In this document: positions 8,410-16,305 of the stretch, in pieces
Layout of the letters: each line of letters starts with the position of its first letter
Position numbering within the stretch: the stretch's first letter is position 1
NCBI GenBank assembly: GCA_938022205.1
Contig: CALIEB010000024.1
Span: forward strand, 62,001-126,000
Length of the DNA stretch: 64,000 nt
DNA from: an uncultured Anaerolineae bacterium
Lineage (GTDB): Bacteria; Chloroflexota; Anaerolineae; Aggregatilineales; Phototrophicaceae
Reading direction: 5' to 3'
The notes under the pieces: generated by a model
Told to the model about the DNA's origin: nothing
The model's input: the letters and a program-made list of their open reading frames with translations, nothing else
The model's database searches: none
Position numbers and translations under genes: made by a program

Positions 8410-9206
8410 CAACCCGCCAAGAAGGCAAGCAGTGCCGCGTTGACCGCTTCAGGCTGTTCGACGCTCGACGAGTGTCCCGCCTTAGGGATAATCTGCATTT
8501 GCGCGTTGGGCAAGCGCGCCAGCATGCGCTCGGATTTCGCTGGCACGGTGGCAACGTCCTCATCGCCCACCAAAATCAGCGTGCGCGTTTTGATTTTGTC
8601 CAGCTCATCGTAAAAGCTAGGGCGGTTGACCACGCCCAGCACGGCGCGCGTCGTGCCAATGCGATTGTTGTTAATGAGAACCTTGCGCCAGTGCGCGCGC
8701 TCTTCGGCGCGAGCGGGGTCGGTGAGGAACGTCTTGCCGAACATAATCGGCATCACGCGGTCGGCGACCAAGCTGAAGCCCAGCCACCGCCCGATAAAGT
8801 TCAGCAGCTTATACTTTGGCACGTTCTCGCTTGGTTCTGCGTCCGCGCTGGTCTCCATCAGCACCAGCGAACGCAACAGCTCGGGATGACGCACCGCCAG
8901 CCGCATGCCCACAAAGCCACCCATGCTCAAGCCGACGAAGTGGCAGGGCGCAGCGTTGAGCGCGCGGATGAGCGCGGCGGCATCTTCGCTCACGGTGTCC
9001 ATGTCGTAGCCGTCGGCGGCAATGGCAGACTGCCCTTGCCCGCGATGGTCATAGGCGATGACGCGGTAGCGGTCTTTGAGCGCGTCGACCTGCTTGTCGA
9101 ACATGCGACACGACCAGAGTAGCCCGTGCGAAAAGACCACCGTCTCCGCGCCGTTGCCGTGTTCCTCGTAATATAGCTCGGTGCCGTTCACTTTAATTTT
9201 AGGCAT
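8409..9206 (-). CDS. Alpha/beta-fold hydrolase
   Basis: A 265-residue single-domain hydrolase. It has the HGLLWS oxyanion segment, DHRGQGQS after strand 4, the nucleophile elbow GLSMGG, an acidic residue in VGDEDV and a late GHSSSVEQPE that supplies the catalytic His. The enzyme class (esterase, lactonase, haloperoxidase-like) cannot be set from sequence. Its start has AAAGGAG at 7-bp spacing, and an extended -10 promoter lies 88-96 bp upstream. It is the first gene of a two-gene unit with the flippase, which may be accidental. Confidence 0.87.
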   Translation of the reverse strand: MPKIKVNGTELYYEEHGNGAETVVFSHGLLWSCRMFDKQVDALKDRYRVIAYDHRGQGQSAIAADGYDMDTVSEDAAALIRALNAAPCHFVGLSMGGFVGMRLAVRHPELLRSLVLMETSADAEPSENVPKYKLLNFIGRWLGFSLVADRVMPIMFGKTFLTDPARAEERAHWRKVLINNNRIGTTRAVLGVVNRPSFYDELDKIKTRTLILVGDEDVATVPAKSERMLARLPNAQMQIIPKAGHSSSVEQPEAVNAALLAFLAG

Positions 9207-9293
9207 AAGAAAGCTCCTTTAGGCAATAACGTTACTAAGCCGCTGGCGTGATGGGCGCGCCGCCTAGCTGCTACACACCCGCCGCGTGACCTT

Positions 9294-9302
9294 AGTATAG
9301 CA
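9294..9302 (-). promoter_or_regulatory. Extended -10 promoter for the hydrolase/flippase operon
   Basis: TGC-TATACT reads on the minus strand directly against the sortase stop codon. The predicted start site gives a leader of about 80 nt before the hydrolase ATG. Confidence 0.45.
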
Positions 9303-9872
9303 TCATTTCACCTCGTCAACGGCGACGCGCTCAGCCACGACGACCACGCGCCCTAAGTACGTGCCGCTGTCGGCTTGATAGGATTGCACGTCACACGTGA
9401 TGAGCGTCAAGCGGTAGTCGTCGGTGCGCGCCAGCACGCTGACATCGCTTTGGTCGACCACAAAGACCGCCGTCACAACGTAGGTGTAGCGCGTGCTGCC
9501 CTCGCTCAACAACAGCAGGTCGCCCGCTTGCAGCGTGTGCAAGTCAAAGAACAGCGCGGGGCGGTGGTTGGGATAGCGTGAGTGCGCGCCCAAGACGACG
9601 TTGCCCACCGTGTCAAGCCATGCCGTGCCGTAAAAATGCCCGACCTGCCGCTCGTTGGGCGCAATGCGCCACGTGCCAAGACGCGGTGAGTAGGCAAAGG
9701 TCTTGATAGGCGAGCGCAAGTTAAGGCGCGGAATTTCCAGCGTGCGCACGCTGCGTACAGCAGGTGGGCGCGTCACGCTCGGCGCGGGGATGGGCGTTGG
9801 CGGCACAGCTTGCGCGTGCAGCGTCGCCACCACGCAAAGACACAGCCAGCCAATGAGAAACAAGCGCATCAT
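9303..9872 (-). CDS. Sortase (class D/E-like) with N-terminal signal anchor
   Basis: A 189-residue cysteine transpeptidase of the cell surface. A hydrophobic signal/anchor at residues 1-20 is followed by a Pro/Thr-rich linker (residues 21-40) and the sortase beta-barrel. Catalytic residues are His97 (LGAHS), Cys160 (TLITC) and Arg175 (YLGR). The start is taken at ATG 9872 because GAGG lies 6 bp upstream. An in-frame ATG at 9884 has no ribosome-binding site. No protein in the window has a recognisable LPXTG-type sorting signal, so its substrate is elsewhere. Before the restriction-modification unit inserted, this gene would have been divergent from the TPR gene at 12109. Confidence 0.88.
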   Translation of the reverse strand: MMRLFLIGWLCLCVVATLHAQAVPPTPIPAPSVTRPPAVRSVRTLEIPRLNLRSPIKTFAYSPRLGTWRIAPNERQVGHFYGTAWLDTVGNVVLGAHSRYPNHRPALFFDLHTLQAGDLLLLSEGSTRYTYVVTAVFVVDQSDVSVLARTDDYRLTLITCDVQSYQADSGTYLGRVVVVAERVAVDEVK

Positions 9873-9905
9873 CGTTTGCCTCATAATGAATTGCCGCCAT
9901 CATAC

Positions 9906-9930
9906 CCCGCCGCCCCTAGCCGTGCAAGCG
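9906..9930. repeat. 25-bp direct repeat, left copy, flanking the restriction-modification unit
   Basis: This 25-bp sequence (starting CCCGCCGCCCC, ending GTGCAAGCG) is identical to 12009-12033. The two copies bracket the restriction-modification genes with nothing else between them except their own promoter. Flanking bases differ on both sides, so the repeat is exactly 25 bp. This fits a target duplication made when the unit inserted. Confidence 0.85.
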
Positions 9931-9972
9931 GCATGTCAAACACGTGGGCGTATTGTGCCACTACGCGCTTAA

Positions 9973-9994
9973 TGCTATGATGATGAGCATCATC
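9973..9994 (+). promoter_or_regulatory. Promoter with overlapping palindrome upstream of the restriction-modification genes
   Basis: TGC-TATGAT at 9973-9981 is an extended -10 element. The inverted repeat GATGATG-AG-CATCATC at 9979-9994 overlaps its downstream end. A palindrome across the -10/start region is a typical repressor position. No separate C-protein gene is present, so if it is an operator it may be bound by the methyltransferase itself or by a host regulator. Confidence 0.5.
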
Positions 9995-10011
9995 GAGAAA
10001 ATCGGGACGCT

Positions 10012-10821
10012 ATGGTGGATAACGACGCGGCATACTTGCAAATCTTTTTCAATCGCCTAGAAGTTTGCAAACGCTATCAGCCTAAGTTTGGCTTGAGCGG
10101 TCAGGGCGTATCCTTCCAAGACTTTCGCACGCTTTATGGCGCGGGTGCTTTCTACCATTGGATCGGCTTAGACAACCCCTTTGTCTACGCAGCTCACAAG
10201 GCTTCGGGCGGCATTACCTCGCTATATCGTCAAATTGGGCTGGCAAGCGAAGAGCTGTTTCGACAAATTCTTGTCGATACGCTCAACCTGACGCACGAGC
10301 AAGTGTCCTGGTCTTATACTGTTGCCCATGCCTCAGGACAAGCGCGTCAGCTGTCGCTCGACGGCAAAATCGCCCTACAGGACATCCCCTCGCCACAACA
10401 TCAACAGCGCATACGAGCTTGGCTCGAGCGCGCTAGCGCGAGATTAAGCATTCAACCTGACGTTGCCAGAGCTTTGCGCGGCATCGTGTTTGAAGTGCGT
10501 CAGGGCTACAAAAGCAAAGATGCCAAGCGACAAAACGCAGACCTCGCCAATACCGCTCAGGCTTACACGCAGGGATACTTGCCCGTGTTGTTGGTGCTTT
10601 CGGGGCAAATTGATGTGGACGTTGTCGAACGCTACGTGAGAAACAAGTGGCTCGTGCTAACAGGCAGCACGCTCGACGATAGCCTAGCCTCAACGTATGC
10701 GTTTGTTGCTGACGTTGTGGGTTACCCCCTTGCGGCATTTTTTGTGCGCAACAGCGCGCTGCTTCGCCAATACATAATAGACCTCTTGGCGGTCTTGCTA
10801 AAGGTAGAAGATGCGACCTAA
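10012..10821 (+). CDS. Putative type II restriction endonuclease (PD-(D/E)XK-like)
   Basis: A 269-residue protein whose stop overlaps the start of a DNA methyltransferase by 11 bp, the usual layout of a type II restriction-modification pair. The segment FEVRQGYKSKDAKR (from Phe160) has the look of a PD-(D/E)XK catalytic strand: Glu161, Lys167 and Lys169 are followed by QNADLAN. The VLLVLSG strand after it fits the same fold. No other domain is recognised. The recognition sequence is unknown. The gene is visibly less GC-rich than its neighbours and lies inside the 25-bp direct repeats, both signs of horizontal transfer. The endonuclease role is inferred from context plus motif. Confidence 0.75.
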   Translation: MVDNDAAYLQIFFNRLEVCKRYQPKFGLSGQGVSFQDFRTLYGAGAFYHWIGLDNPFVYAAHKASGGITSLYRQIGLASEELFRQILVDTLNLTHEQVSWSYTVAHASGQARQLSLDGKIALQDIPSPQHQQRIRAWLERASARLSIQPDVARALRGIVFEVRQGYKSKDAKRQNADLANTAQAYTQGYLPVLLVLSGQIDVDVVERYVRNKWLVLTGSTLDDSLASTYAFVADVVGYPLAAFFVRNSALLRQYIIDLLAVLLKVEDAT

Positions 10822-12022
10822 TCGCCGCGTTGAGCTGACCTACAAGGACAATCAACAGCGCGGGCGACACAGCTGGCTGCGCCTTACGCCCGCCTATTCT
10901 GTGCGCATCGTCGAGCAAATTTTGCAAGACAACCCGAGCATACGCCGTGTTCTCGAGCCTTTTGCCGGCACTGGCACAACGGGAGTTGCCTGTGCGCAGC
11001 GCGGCATTGCCTGCGACATGTACGACATCAACCCCTTTCTCGTGTGGCTAGCAAGGGTCAAAGGCGCAGCGTATTCAAGCGACGTGCTGCATGCCACGCG
11101 CCAAGCTGCGCGCGACGTTGTCGCTTGCGCGCAAGGACTGCCACAAGAAAGCACGTTTTGGTCGCCGCCGCTTCATCAAATCGAAAGGTGGTGGTCACCG
11201 CCGCGTTTACGCGTGCTTTCGCAGCTTTTTCACGCTATCCAAATCACCACAAGCAGTGGACAGCAGCGCGACTTGCTCTTGCTAGCGTTTTGCCGCGTGA
11301 TGATGCAGTGGTCAAACGCGGCATTCAATCATCCGTCTGTGTCGTTCAAAGCTGCGCCTGCACAGCTGCGGCTGTTTGACGAGACGCAAGACATGCTCAC
11401 CCACTTTGTCGACGCGCTGGAACACATTGCGCAAGGCGCGGAACACCCCCTAAGCGCGACAATCACAGCTGTGGAAGGTGATGCGCGCACTTTGTCCGAT
11501 GGATTAGCGGAACGTTATGACGCGGTCATTACGTCGCCGCCTTATGCCAACAGGATGAGCTACATCCGCGAACTGCGCCCGTATATGTATTGGCTTGGCT
11601 ATCTAACAGATGCACCAGCAGCCGGAGAACTTGACTGGCAGGCAATTGGCGGCACGTGGGGCGTTGCCACCAGCCGCTTAAAGGCTTGGTTGCCTGACCC
11701 TAACGTGCCTTTGCCTGATGCGCTGCCTTCGCTAGTGGCACGCATTAGCAGCACAAGCCTACTGCTCGGTCGTTATGTTCACAAATACTTTGCCGACATG
11801 TCCACGCACTTTGCGGCGGTTGTTCCGCGCTTAAAGCACGGTGGCAGCGTCTACTACGTTGTCGGCAACTCCAAGTTTTATGACACGCTCGTGCCTGTGG
11901 AGACACTTTACGCTGACCTGATGCGGCTGCACGGCTTGATAGATATTACGATTGAGACACTGCGCAAGCGCAACTCTAAGCGTGAGCTGTTCGAGTTCGT
12001 CGTGAAAGCCCGCCGCCCCTAG
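10811..12022 (+). CDS. Site-specific DNA methyltransferase (N4-cytosine/N6-adenine type)
   Basis: A 403-residue amino-methyltransferase that would protect host DNA from the partner nuclease. Motif I FAGTGTTG (residues 51-58) binds S-adenosylmethionine. The catalytic motif IV is TSPPY (241-245), whose Ser form is most common in N4-cytosine enzymes. The roughly 180-residue gap between them probably holds the target-recognition region. IRELRPYMYWLGYL follows motif IV and recurs in a family of type II methylases. The last codons and the TAG stop lie inside the right-hand 25-bp repeat, so the C-terminus was supplied by the duplicated target. Confidence 0.9.
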   Translation: MRPNRRVELTYKDNQQRGRHSWLRLTPAYSVRIVEQILQDNPSIRRVLEPFAGTGTTGVACAQRGIACDMYDINPFLVWLARVKGAAYSSDVLHATRQAARDVVACAQGLPQESTFWSPPLHQIERWWSPPRLRVLSQLFHAIQITTSSGQQRDLLLLAFCRVMMQWSNAAFNHPSVSFKAAPAQLRLFDETQDMLTHFVDALEHIAQGAEHPLSATITAVEGDARTLSDGLAERYDAVITSPPYANRMSYIRELRPYMYWLGYLTDAPAAGELDWQAIGGTWGVATSRLKAWLPDPNVPLPDALPSLVARISSTSLLLGRYVHKYFADMSTHFAAVVPRLKHGGSVYYVVGNSKFYDTLVPVETLYADLMRLHGLIDITIETLRKRNSKRELFEFVVKARRP

Positions 12023-12033
12023 CCGTGCAAGCG
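12009..12033. repeat. 25-bp direct repeat, right copy
   Basis: Identical over 25 bp to 9906-9930. It contains the TAG stop codon of the methyltransferase gene. The segment from the start of one copy to the start of the next is 2,103 bp. Confidence 0.85.
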
Positions 12034-12048
12034 TAGGCGAAGCGTTGC

Positions 12049-12077
12049 TTGATTTTCGCGGGAGGCATGGGTATGAT
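12049..12077 (+). promoter_or_regulatory. Promoter of the TPR/Thr-Pro-linker protein gene
   Basis: TTGATT at 12049-12054 and TATGAT at 12072-12077 are separated by 17 bp, ahead of the ATG at 12109. It lies just outside the inserted restriction-modification unit. Confidence 0.5.
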
Positions 12078-12108
12078 GCAGCGCGCTGAACACGCAGGAG
12101 AACGCCCT

Positions 12109-13236
12109 ATGCCCAACCTTGACGACACGCAGCCGCGCCTTCCCGCCGCTTTTCCCGACCGCCCAACGCACTTCATCACGCCCGATGAGGATAACGCGGA
12201 TGACGGACCGGGCTGCCTCGTCTGGTCGGTTGTCTTTGGCTTTATGCTGTTGCTGGCATTAGGCGTGGTCGGCTTGGCGGGCTTGGCGGGTTGGAACGAG
12301 GGCTTGCGCGTGGCTATCGGCAACGCCACCGCCACGCAAAGCAGCGAGATCGTCGCCCAATGCGCGCGCATCCCACAAGACCTTGCCAGCGGCAGCTTCG
12401 GGCTGGCGCAACGCCGCTTCGAGAGTTTGGGCGCGTTCACGCCGCCACCGCCCTGCGTGGCACAGCTCGCGCCGACCGCCACCGCCGCCTATCTCGCCAG
12501 CTTGCCCACCAACACGCCGACCCCTACGCCGACGCTGCTGCCCAGCAGCACGCCCACACCTGAAGTCACGCAAGAGCCGTCCACGCCTTTTCCGACCAGT
12601 GCCAGTGGTTTTGACCTGAACAAGCTGCTCGCTGAAGCGCAACAACTCCTCAGCGCAGGCAAGTTTAACGAGGCGATTGACACGCTCGACGCGCTGGCGG
12701 CAATTGACCACACCTTTGAAACCGTCACAGTAGACCGTTTGCTCTATCAGGCACTCACCAGCGAGGCACGCAACCTCTTCCGCAGCGGGCAAAACCTTGC
12801 CCAAGCGATTTTGCTGACCAACCGCGCCGAACAGTACGGCAACGTCGGCGATTTGAGCTACGAACGCTACATCGCCGAGCTTTACTTGCAGGCGCAAATT
12901 TACCGCGATGTGAACTTCGCGCAAGCCATTCGCCTGCTGACGCAAATTGTCTACCAGCAGGGTCTAACGAACTACATGGGCGGCGAGGCACTGCGCCAGC
13001 TGAACAACCAAACGGTGAAGTATGCCGATTTGTTGGCGCAGAACGGGGATTACTGCGGTGCGCAGGCGCAGTACGACAGCGCGCTGAGCATGTTCCCCAA
13101 CACGGACGTGAGCAACAAACGCGCGGCCGCCGCCGCCGCCTGTGCCAGCGGGGTCATCGGCGCGACGCAAGACCCGCTCGCGCCCGTGCCAACGAGTGAC
13201 CCCAACGCGCCCGCGCCCATTGGGCAGCGTCCTTGA
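12109..13236 (+). CDS. Membrane-anchored TPR-like protein with Thr/Pro-rich linker
   Basis: A 375-residue protein. An acidic cytoplasmic N-terminus (about 45 residues) is followed by one transmembrane helix (VFGFMLLLALGVVGLAGLAG), then a low-complexity TPTPTPT/SSTPTPE linker, and then helical repeats resembling degenerate TPRs (AEAQQLLSAGKFNEAIDTLD, AEQYGNVGDLS, AQIYRDVNFAQAI). It is probably surface-exposed. Such Thr/Pro linkers are frequent in Chloroflexota surface proteins. ATG 12109 has CAGGAG at 8-bp spacing. An earlier in-frame start would overlap the promoter. No catalytic motif is seen. A strong terminator follows. Confidence 0.82.
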   Translation: MPNLDDTQPRLPAAFPDRPTHFITPDEDNADDGPGCLVWSVVFGFMLLLALGVVGLAGLAGWNEGLRVAIGNATATQSSEIVAQCARIPQDLASGSFGLAQRRFESLGAFTPPPPCVAQLAPTATAAYLASLPTNTPTPTPTLLPSSTPTPEVTQEPSTPFPTSASGFDLNKLLAEAQQLLSAGKFNEAIDTLDALAAIDHTFETVTVDRLLYQALTSEARNLFRSGQNLAQAILLTNRAEQYGNVGDLSYERYIAELYLQAQIYRDVNFAQAIRLLTQIVYQQGLTNYMGGEALRQLNNQTVKYADLLAQNGDYCGAQAQYDSALSMFPNTDVSNKRAAAAAACASGVIGATQDPLAPVPTSDPNAPAPIGQRP

Positions 13237-13358
13237 ATTATGCAGAAAGAAATCAGCATAATTCTCATAGCACCTTAATAGCTAATTCATATCACGCTTA
13301 ACGTGTGCGACTATCGTTTGGGTCATGATAAAGGCAACCCAATAAGCCCTTCCCTCTT

Positions 13359-13403
13359 GAGATGCTCGCCGCGCTCCCCCTCGCGGCGGGCATCTCTTGT
13401 TTT
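13359..13403 (+). terminator. Rho-independent terminator after the TPR protein gene
   Basis: A 15-bp GC-rich stem (GAGATGCTCGCCGCG pairing with 13382-13396, one G-T wobble) with an 8-nt loop is followed by TTGTTTT. Confidence 0.85.
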
Positions 13404-13446
13404 AGCCAGCGAACATAGACGTTGCATAAGAAAACCGCCGCGCTAA

Positions 13447-13475
13447 TTGAACTCTTACGCGCATGGGCATACAAT
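13447..13475 (+). promoter_or_regulatory. Promoter of the DnaJ-like gene
   Basis: TTGAAC at 13447-13452 and TACAAT at 13470-13475 have a 17-bp spacer. The ATG at 13512 follows GGAGTGAGGTG. No CIRCE element is seen. Confidence 0.6.
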
Positions 13476-13511
13476 CACGTTGACATCTATTTGTACGGAG
13501 TGAGGTGACCT

Positions 13512-14360
13512 ATGGCGAACGATTATTACAGCGTCTTGGGGGTGAGCAAGAACGCAACGCCCGAAGAGATTAAAAAAGCGTTTCGCCGTCAAGCCAAGAA
13601 ATACCATCCCGATGCCAACCCGAACAACCCGCAAGCAGAGGCGAAGTTCAAAGAGCTTAACGAAGCGTATGAAGTGCTAAGTGACCCACAAAAACGCCAG
13701 CAGTACGACACGTTCGGCGCGTATGGCAGCGGCGCAAGCGGCTTTAGCGGCTTTGGTGGTTTTGGCGGCACAGGCGGCGGCTTCCGCACGCAGCAAACGA
13801 CCATCAATCCCGAAGACCTTGAGAGCATTTTTGGCGCGTTCTTCAGCGGCATGGGCAGCGGGCGACAGCAACGGCGCGCGTACAACATGAACATGGCCAG
13901 CGAACTCGAGGTGGAGCTGACGCTGCAAGAGGCGTACAGCGGCACGGTTCGCATCATCAACGCGGACGGCAAGCAGACCCGCGTCAACATTCCTGCCGGT
14001 GTGGACAACGGCTCGCGCATTAACACCGGCGCAGGCGTGGTCTTGGTGGTCAAGGTGCAGCCGCATTCCACCTTCACACGCGACGGCGATGACTTGACTG
14101 TTGAGGTCATGGTCGATATGTTCACCGCGCTCTTGGGCGGCGAAGTGCAAGTGCCGACGTTGGCGCGTCCCCTCAAGCTCAAAATCCCGCCCTACACACA
14201 AAGCGGCAAGAAGTTCCTGTTGCGCGGCAAAGGCATGCCCAAGCTCAACCAGCCTAACCAGCACGGCGACCTCTACGCGCGCGTCTTGATTAGCGTGCCG
14301 GAAAAGCTCACCGACGCGCAGCGGCGGCTTGTTGAACAGCTGCGCGCCAGCTTAAGCTAA
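13512..14360 (+). CDS. cbpA: DnaJ/CbpA-type J-domain co-chaperone lacking the zinc-finger domain
   Basis: A 282-residue co-chaperone that stimulates DnaK ATP hydrolysis. Residues 1-65 form the J domain with the invariant HPD (32-34) and the motif [17 protein letters not shown] Gly/Phe-rich stretch follows (about 70-95). Two substrate-binding beta domains ([14 protein letters not shown]..., [20 protein letters not shown]) complete it. The CXXCXGXG zinc repeats of DnaJ itself are absent, so it is the CbpA (class B) kind. It is monocistronic with its own promoter. dnaK and grpE are not in the window. Confidence 0.93.
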   Translation: MANDYYSVLGVSKNATPEEIKKAFRRQAKKYHPDANPNNPQAEAKFKELNEAYEVLSDPQKRQQYDTFGAYGSGASGFSGFGGFGGTGGGFRTQQTTINPEDLESIFGAFFSGMGSGRQQRRAYNMNMASELEVELTLQEAYSGTVRIINADGKQTRVNIPAGVDNGSRINTGAGVVLVVKVQPHSTFTRDGDDLTVEVMVDMFTALLGGEVQVPTLARPLKLKIPPYTQSGKKFLLRGKGMPKLNQPNQHGDLYARVLISVPEKLTDAQRRLVEQLRASLS

Positions 14361-14403
14361 CGCCACGCCTTAAATGCCTCTCCACCGATGTGGCTGCGTG
14401 CCG

Positions 14404-14443
14404 CTCTACCGCGTGGGGTAGAGGCGTGCAAGTCCTCTCTTTA
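14404..14443 (+). terminator. Two overlapping hairpins after the DnaJ-like gene
   Basis: CTCTACC pairs with GGTAGAG (14404-14423). Alternatively AGAGG pairs with CCTCT further on, followed by TCTTT. Only one hairpin can form at a time. It is probably a weak terminator. The region resembles a tRNA T-arm superficially, but no acceptor stem can be built. Confidence 0.35.
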
Positions 14444-14553
14444 GCAAAACGCGCGGGGCGGCTGTCCCAGTTGCGCGAACCCGCGCAACGCTTTTTGAGC
14501 AATGGCGTATATAATAGAACGTAAAGACGGTGACGGGAAGCGAAGGACAGCTG

Positions 14554-15417
14554 ATGATACGTTTACGACCGATGCGCCGCAGTAACATCGTTTGGTTGGT
14601 GACAATAGGCATTCTTATCATGTTTGCACTGGTGGCGGGCGGGGCAGCTGTGCCGCTCCCCGCGCAGTTGGCTTTGCTGGGCTTGTTCACGTTTGCCTTT
14701 GGCGCGAGCGCGCTGCAGTTCGGCAAGCAGCGCGCCACGTTAATAGAGTCGCTGCGGCGCAACCCACTGCGCCAGCGCGTCACGCCCGCCGCGAAAGAAG
14801 CGACTGACCGCGCACGCCAGCGCGGTGGCTATGACCCTATTGGCATGACGCTGCTCGACGTGGGCTTGATTGCCGTGCAGTCCAGCTACGAGGGCATGGC
14901 AATGCGACGCACGCGCAGCGTCTCTAAAGACGACGACGGCGTGCGCCCGTTTATCACGCTGCACGTTGACCCCAGCGAAGCCGAGCGCAACGCGCGCTTG
15001 CGCTTCGAGATGCAAGACCACAACGGACAGACGCGCTATGTGCATGAGCTGAAGACCTACCTGCGCGAGGGTGAGATGAACATCATGGCAGACCATCATC
15101 TGCCACTGCACGGCAACGATGAGATTGTCGGCGCGGGAGATTGGGAGCTGCGCGTGATGGTCGACGGCAACCTCGTGGGCGTGCAGCACTTCACGCTTGC
15201 GCCTTCGATGACCGAGCGCGCGCGTCGGTTGGCAAAGCACGCCCGCGACAACCATCTCAGCTACTACGACGAGGAAAACGAGTCGTTGTTCGAGATTATT
15301 GAAGAAGAGAAGCCGCCGAGCTTACAGGATATGCTGCGCGGCAGCCAACAAGTGCCACCGCCCAAAAACTCGCTGCGCGATGCGGCAATCGAGCGACGTA
15401 AAGGAGCGCAAGAATGA
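14554..15417 (+). CDS. Uncharacterised membrane protein, first of two tandem paralogues
   Basis: 287 residues. Two hydrophobic helices near the N-terminus (IVWLVTIGILIMFALVAGG and LALLGLFTFAFGASALQF) are followed by a soluble, beta-rich domain of about 150 residues containing DVGLIAVQ, RPFITLHV and GDWELRVMVDGN, and an acidic tail. The ATG at 14554 has AAGGA 6 bp upstream. Its last four bases (ATGA) hold the start of the next gene. The two soluble domains share the same order of motifs (DIGL..., PF..L.., G.W.L.V..DG), so they arose by duplication. Function is unknown. Confidence 0.8.
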   Translation: MIRLRPMRRSNIVWLVTIGILIMFALVAGGAAVPLPAQLALLGLFTFAFGASALQFGKQRATLIESLRRNPLRQRVTPAAKEATDRARQRGGYDPIGMTLLDVGLIAVQSSYEGMAMRRTRSVSKDDDGVRPFITLHVDPSEAERNARLRFEMQDHNGQTRYVHELKTYLREGEMNIMADHHLPLHGNDEIVGAGDWELRVMVDGNLVGVQHFTLAPSMTERARRLAKHARDNHLSYYDEENESLFEIIEEEKPPSLQDMLRGSQQVPPPKNSLRDAAIERRKGAQE

Positions 15418-16226
15418 GCCGCAATGACGGATCCCCATCAAACAACTGGGGAGCGTTGCTTTTCCTTTTGGTGTTTTTGATTCTCGTGAGCAATCTGCCG
15501 CAAAGTCTGCTTCCGTTGATAGGGTTGTTGATATTGACTGCGGTGCTGCGCAACGTGAATTGGGGCAATCTTATAGGACGCATTGGCAACAGCGGCTCTG
15601 ATGCATGGGAAGACAGCTACGCTCATGGTGACATGCGCCGCAGCGGCGCGCCCGAGCCTATCTATCGTCACGCGCTGAACGCCGTGGTCGCGGCGGGGTT
15701 AGACCCCGACACAGTGCAAGTGCTGACGGTTGATATTGGCTTGTTGGTGTACAAAGACAGCGACAGGCCCGAGGTTTACCGCACATGGAACATTCCCGAC
15801 GATGTCGACTACGTGCAACCGTTCGTGCAGCTGCGCCTGCCGACCAAGGCAACGGGCAAGATAGCCTTTGAGCTGTACGACGGCAGCGGGACGCTGATTT
15901 ACGCTCGCGAGGAAAGCTACACGCTGGAGCGCGGACGCAACTTTATCACGCCCTCCACTCGCGCGCCTGTGCATGACCAATACGACTTGGAGGGCAACTG
16001 GAAGCTGTGCGTTTCGGCAGACGGCATGCCGCTGGCGGTGCATCGCTTCGCCTTTAGCGACACGACCAGTGCCGTCGTTCAAAAGCACATTGGCGAGGAC
16101 GGCGAACTCACCAGCGAGCTACGGCTGGCGATTGCCGACAGTCAAGCCGCTAAGATGAGTCTCGACGATTTGCTAGCGTATCATCAGCAAGACGACGAAG
16201 GCGACAAACAGACACGCAGCGTTTAG
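15414..16226 (+). CDS. Uncharacterised membrane protein, second of two tandem paralogues
   Basis: 270 residues with an N-terminal hydrophobic pair (GALLFLLVFLILVSNLP and LLPLIGLLILTAVL), followed by a domain paralogous to that of the preceding gene: VDIGLLVYK, VQPFVQLRLP, and EGNWKLCVSADGMP near the end. The C-terminus is acidic. Overlap with the preceding gene is 4 bp (ATGA), so expression is coupled and the two proteins probably work together, perhaps as a heteromer at the membrane. No catalytic motif is recognised. Confidence 0.8.
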   Translation: MSRNDGSPSNNWGALLFLLVFLILVSNLPQSLLPLIGLLILTAVLRNVNWGNLIGRIGNSGSDAWEDSYAHGDMRRSGAPEPIYRHALNAVVAAGLDPDTVQVLTVDIGLLVYKDSDRPEVYRTWNIPDDVDYVQPFVQLRLPTKATGKIAFELYDGSGTLIYAREESYTLERGRNFITPSTRAPVHDQYDLEGNWKLCVSADGMPLAVHRFAFSDTTSAVVQKHIGEDGELTSELRLAIADSQAAKMSLDDLLAYHQQDDEGDKQTRSV

Positions 16227-16231
16227 GCACA

Positions 16232-16260
16232 TTGCGCGACGGGCAAGCGGCTGTTACAAT
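16232..16260 (+). promoter_or_regulatory. Promoter of the mannose-6-phosphate isomerase operon
   Basis: TTGCGC at 16232-16237 and TACAAT at 16255-16260 have a 17-bp spacer. TGT precedes the -10 box, giving an extended -10. Confidence 0.55.
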
Positions 16261-16305
16261 AGAGTTTGTAATCCGTAAATGCCGACAAGTAGACAGGATG
16301 ACCGC

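Noticed and set aside
9303-13236. Sortase with a substrate encoded next door
   Set aside because: The TPR protein has an N-terminal membrane helix but no LPXTG-like C-terminal signal, hydrophobic segment and basic tail.
14361-14460. tRNA-like segment after the DnaJ-like gene
   Set aside because: A T-arm-like hairpin exists, but no acceptor stem or anticodon arm can be built around it.
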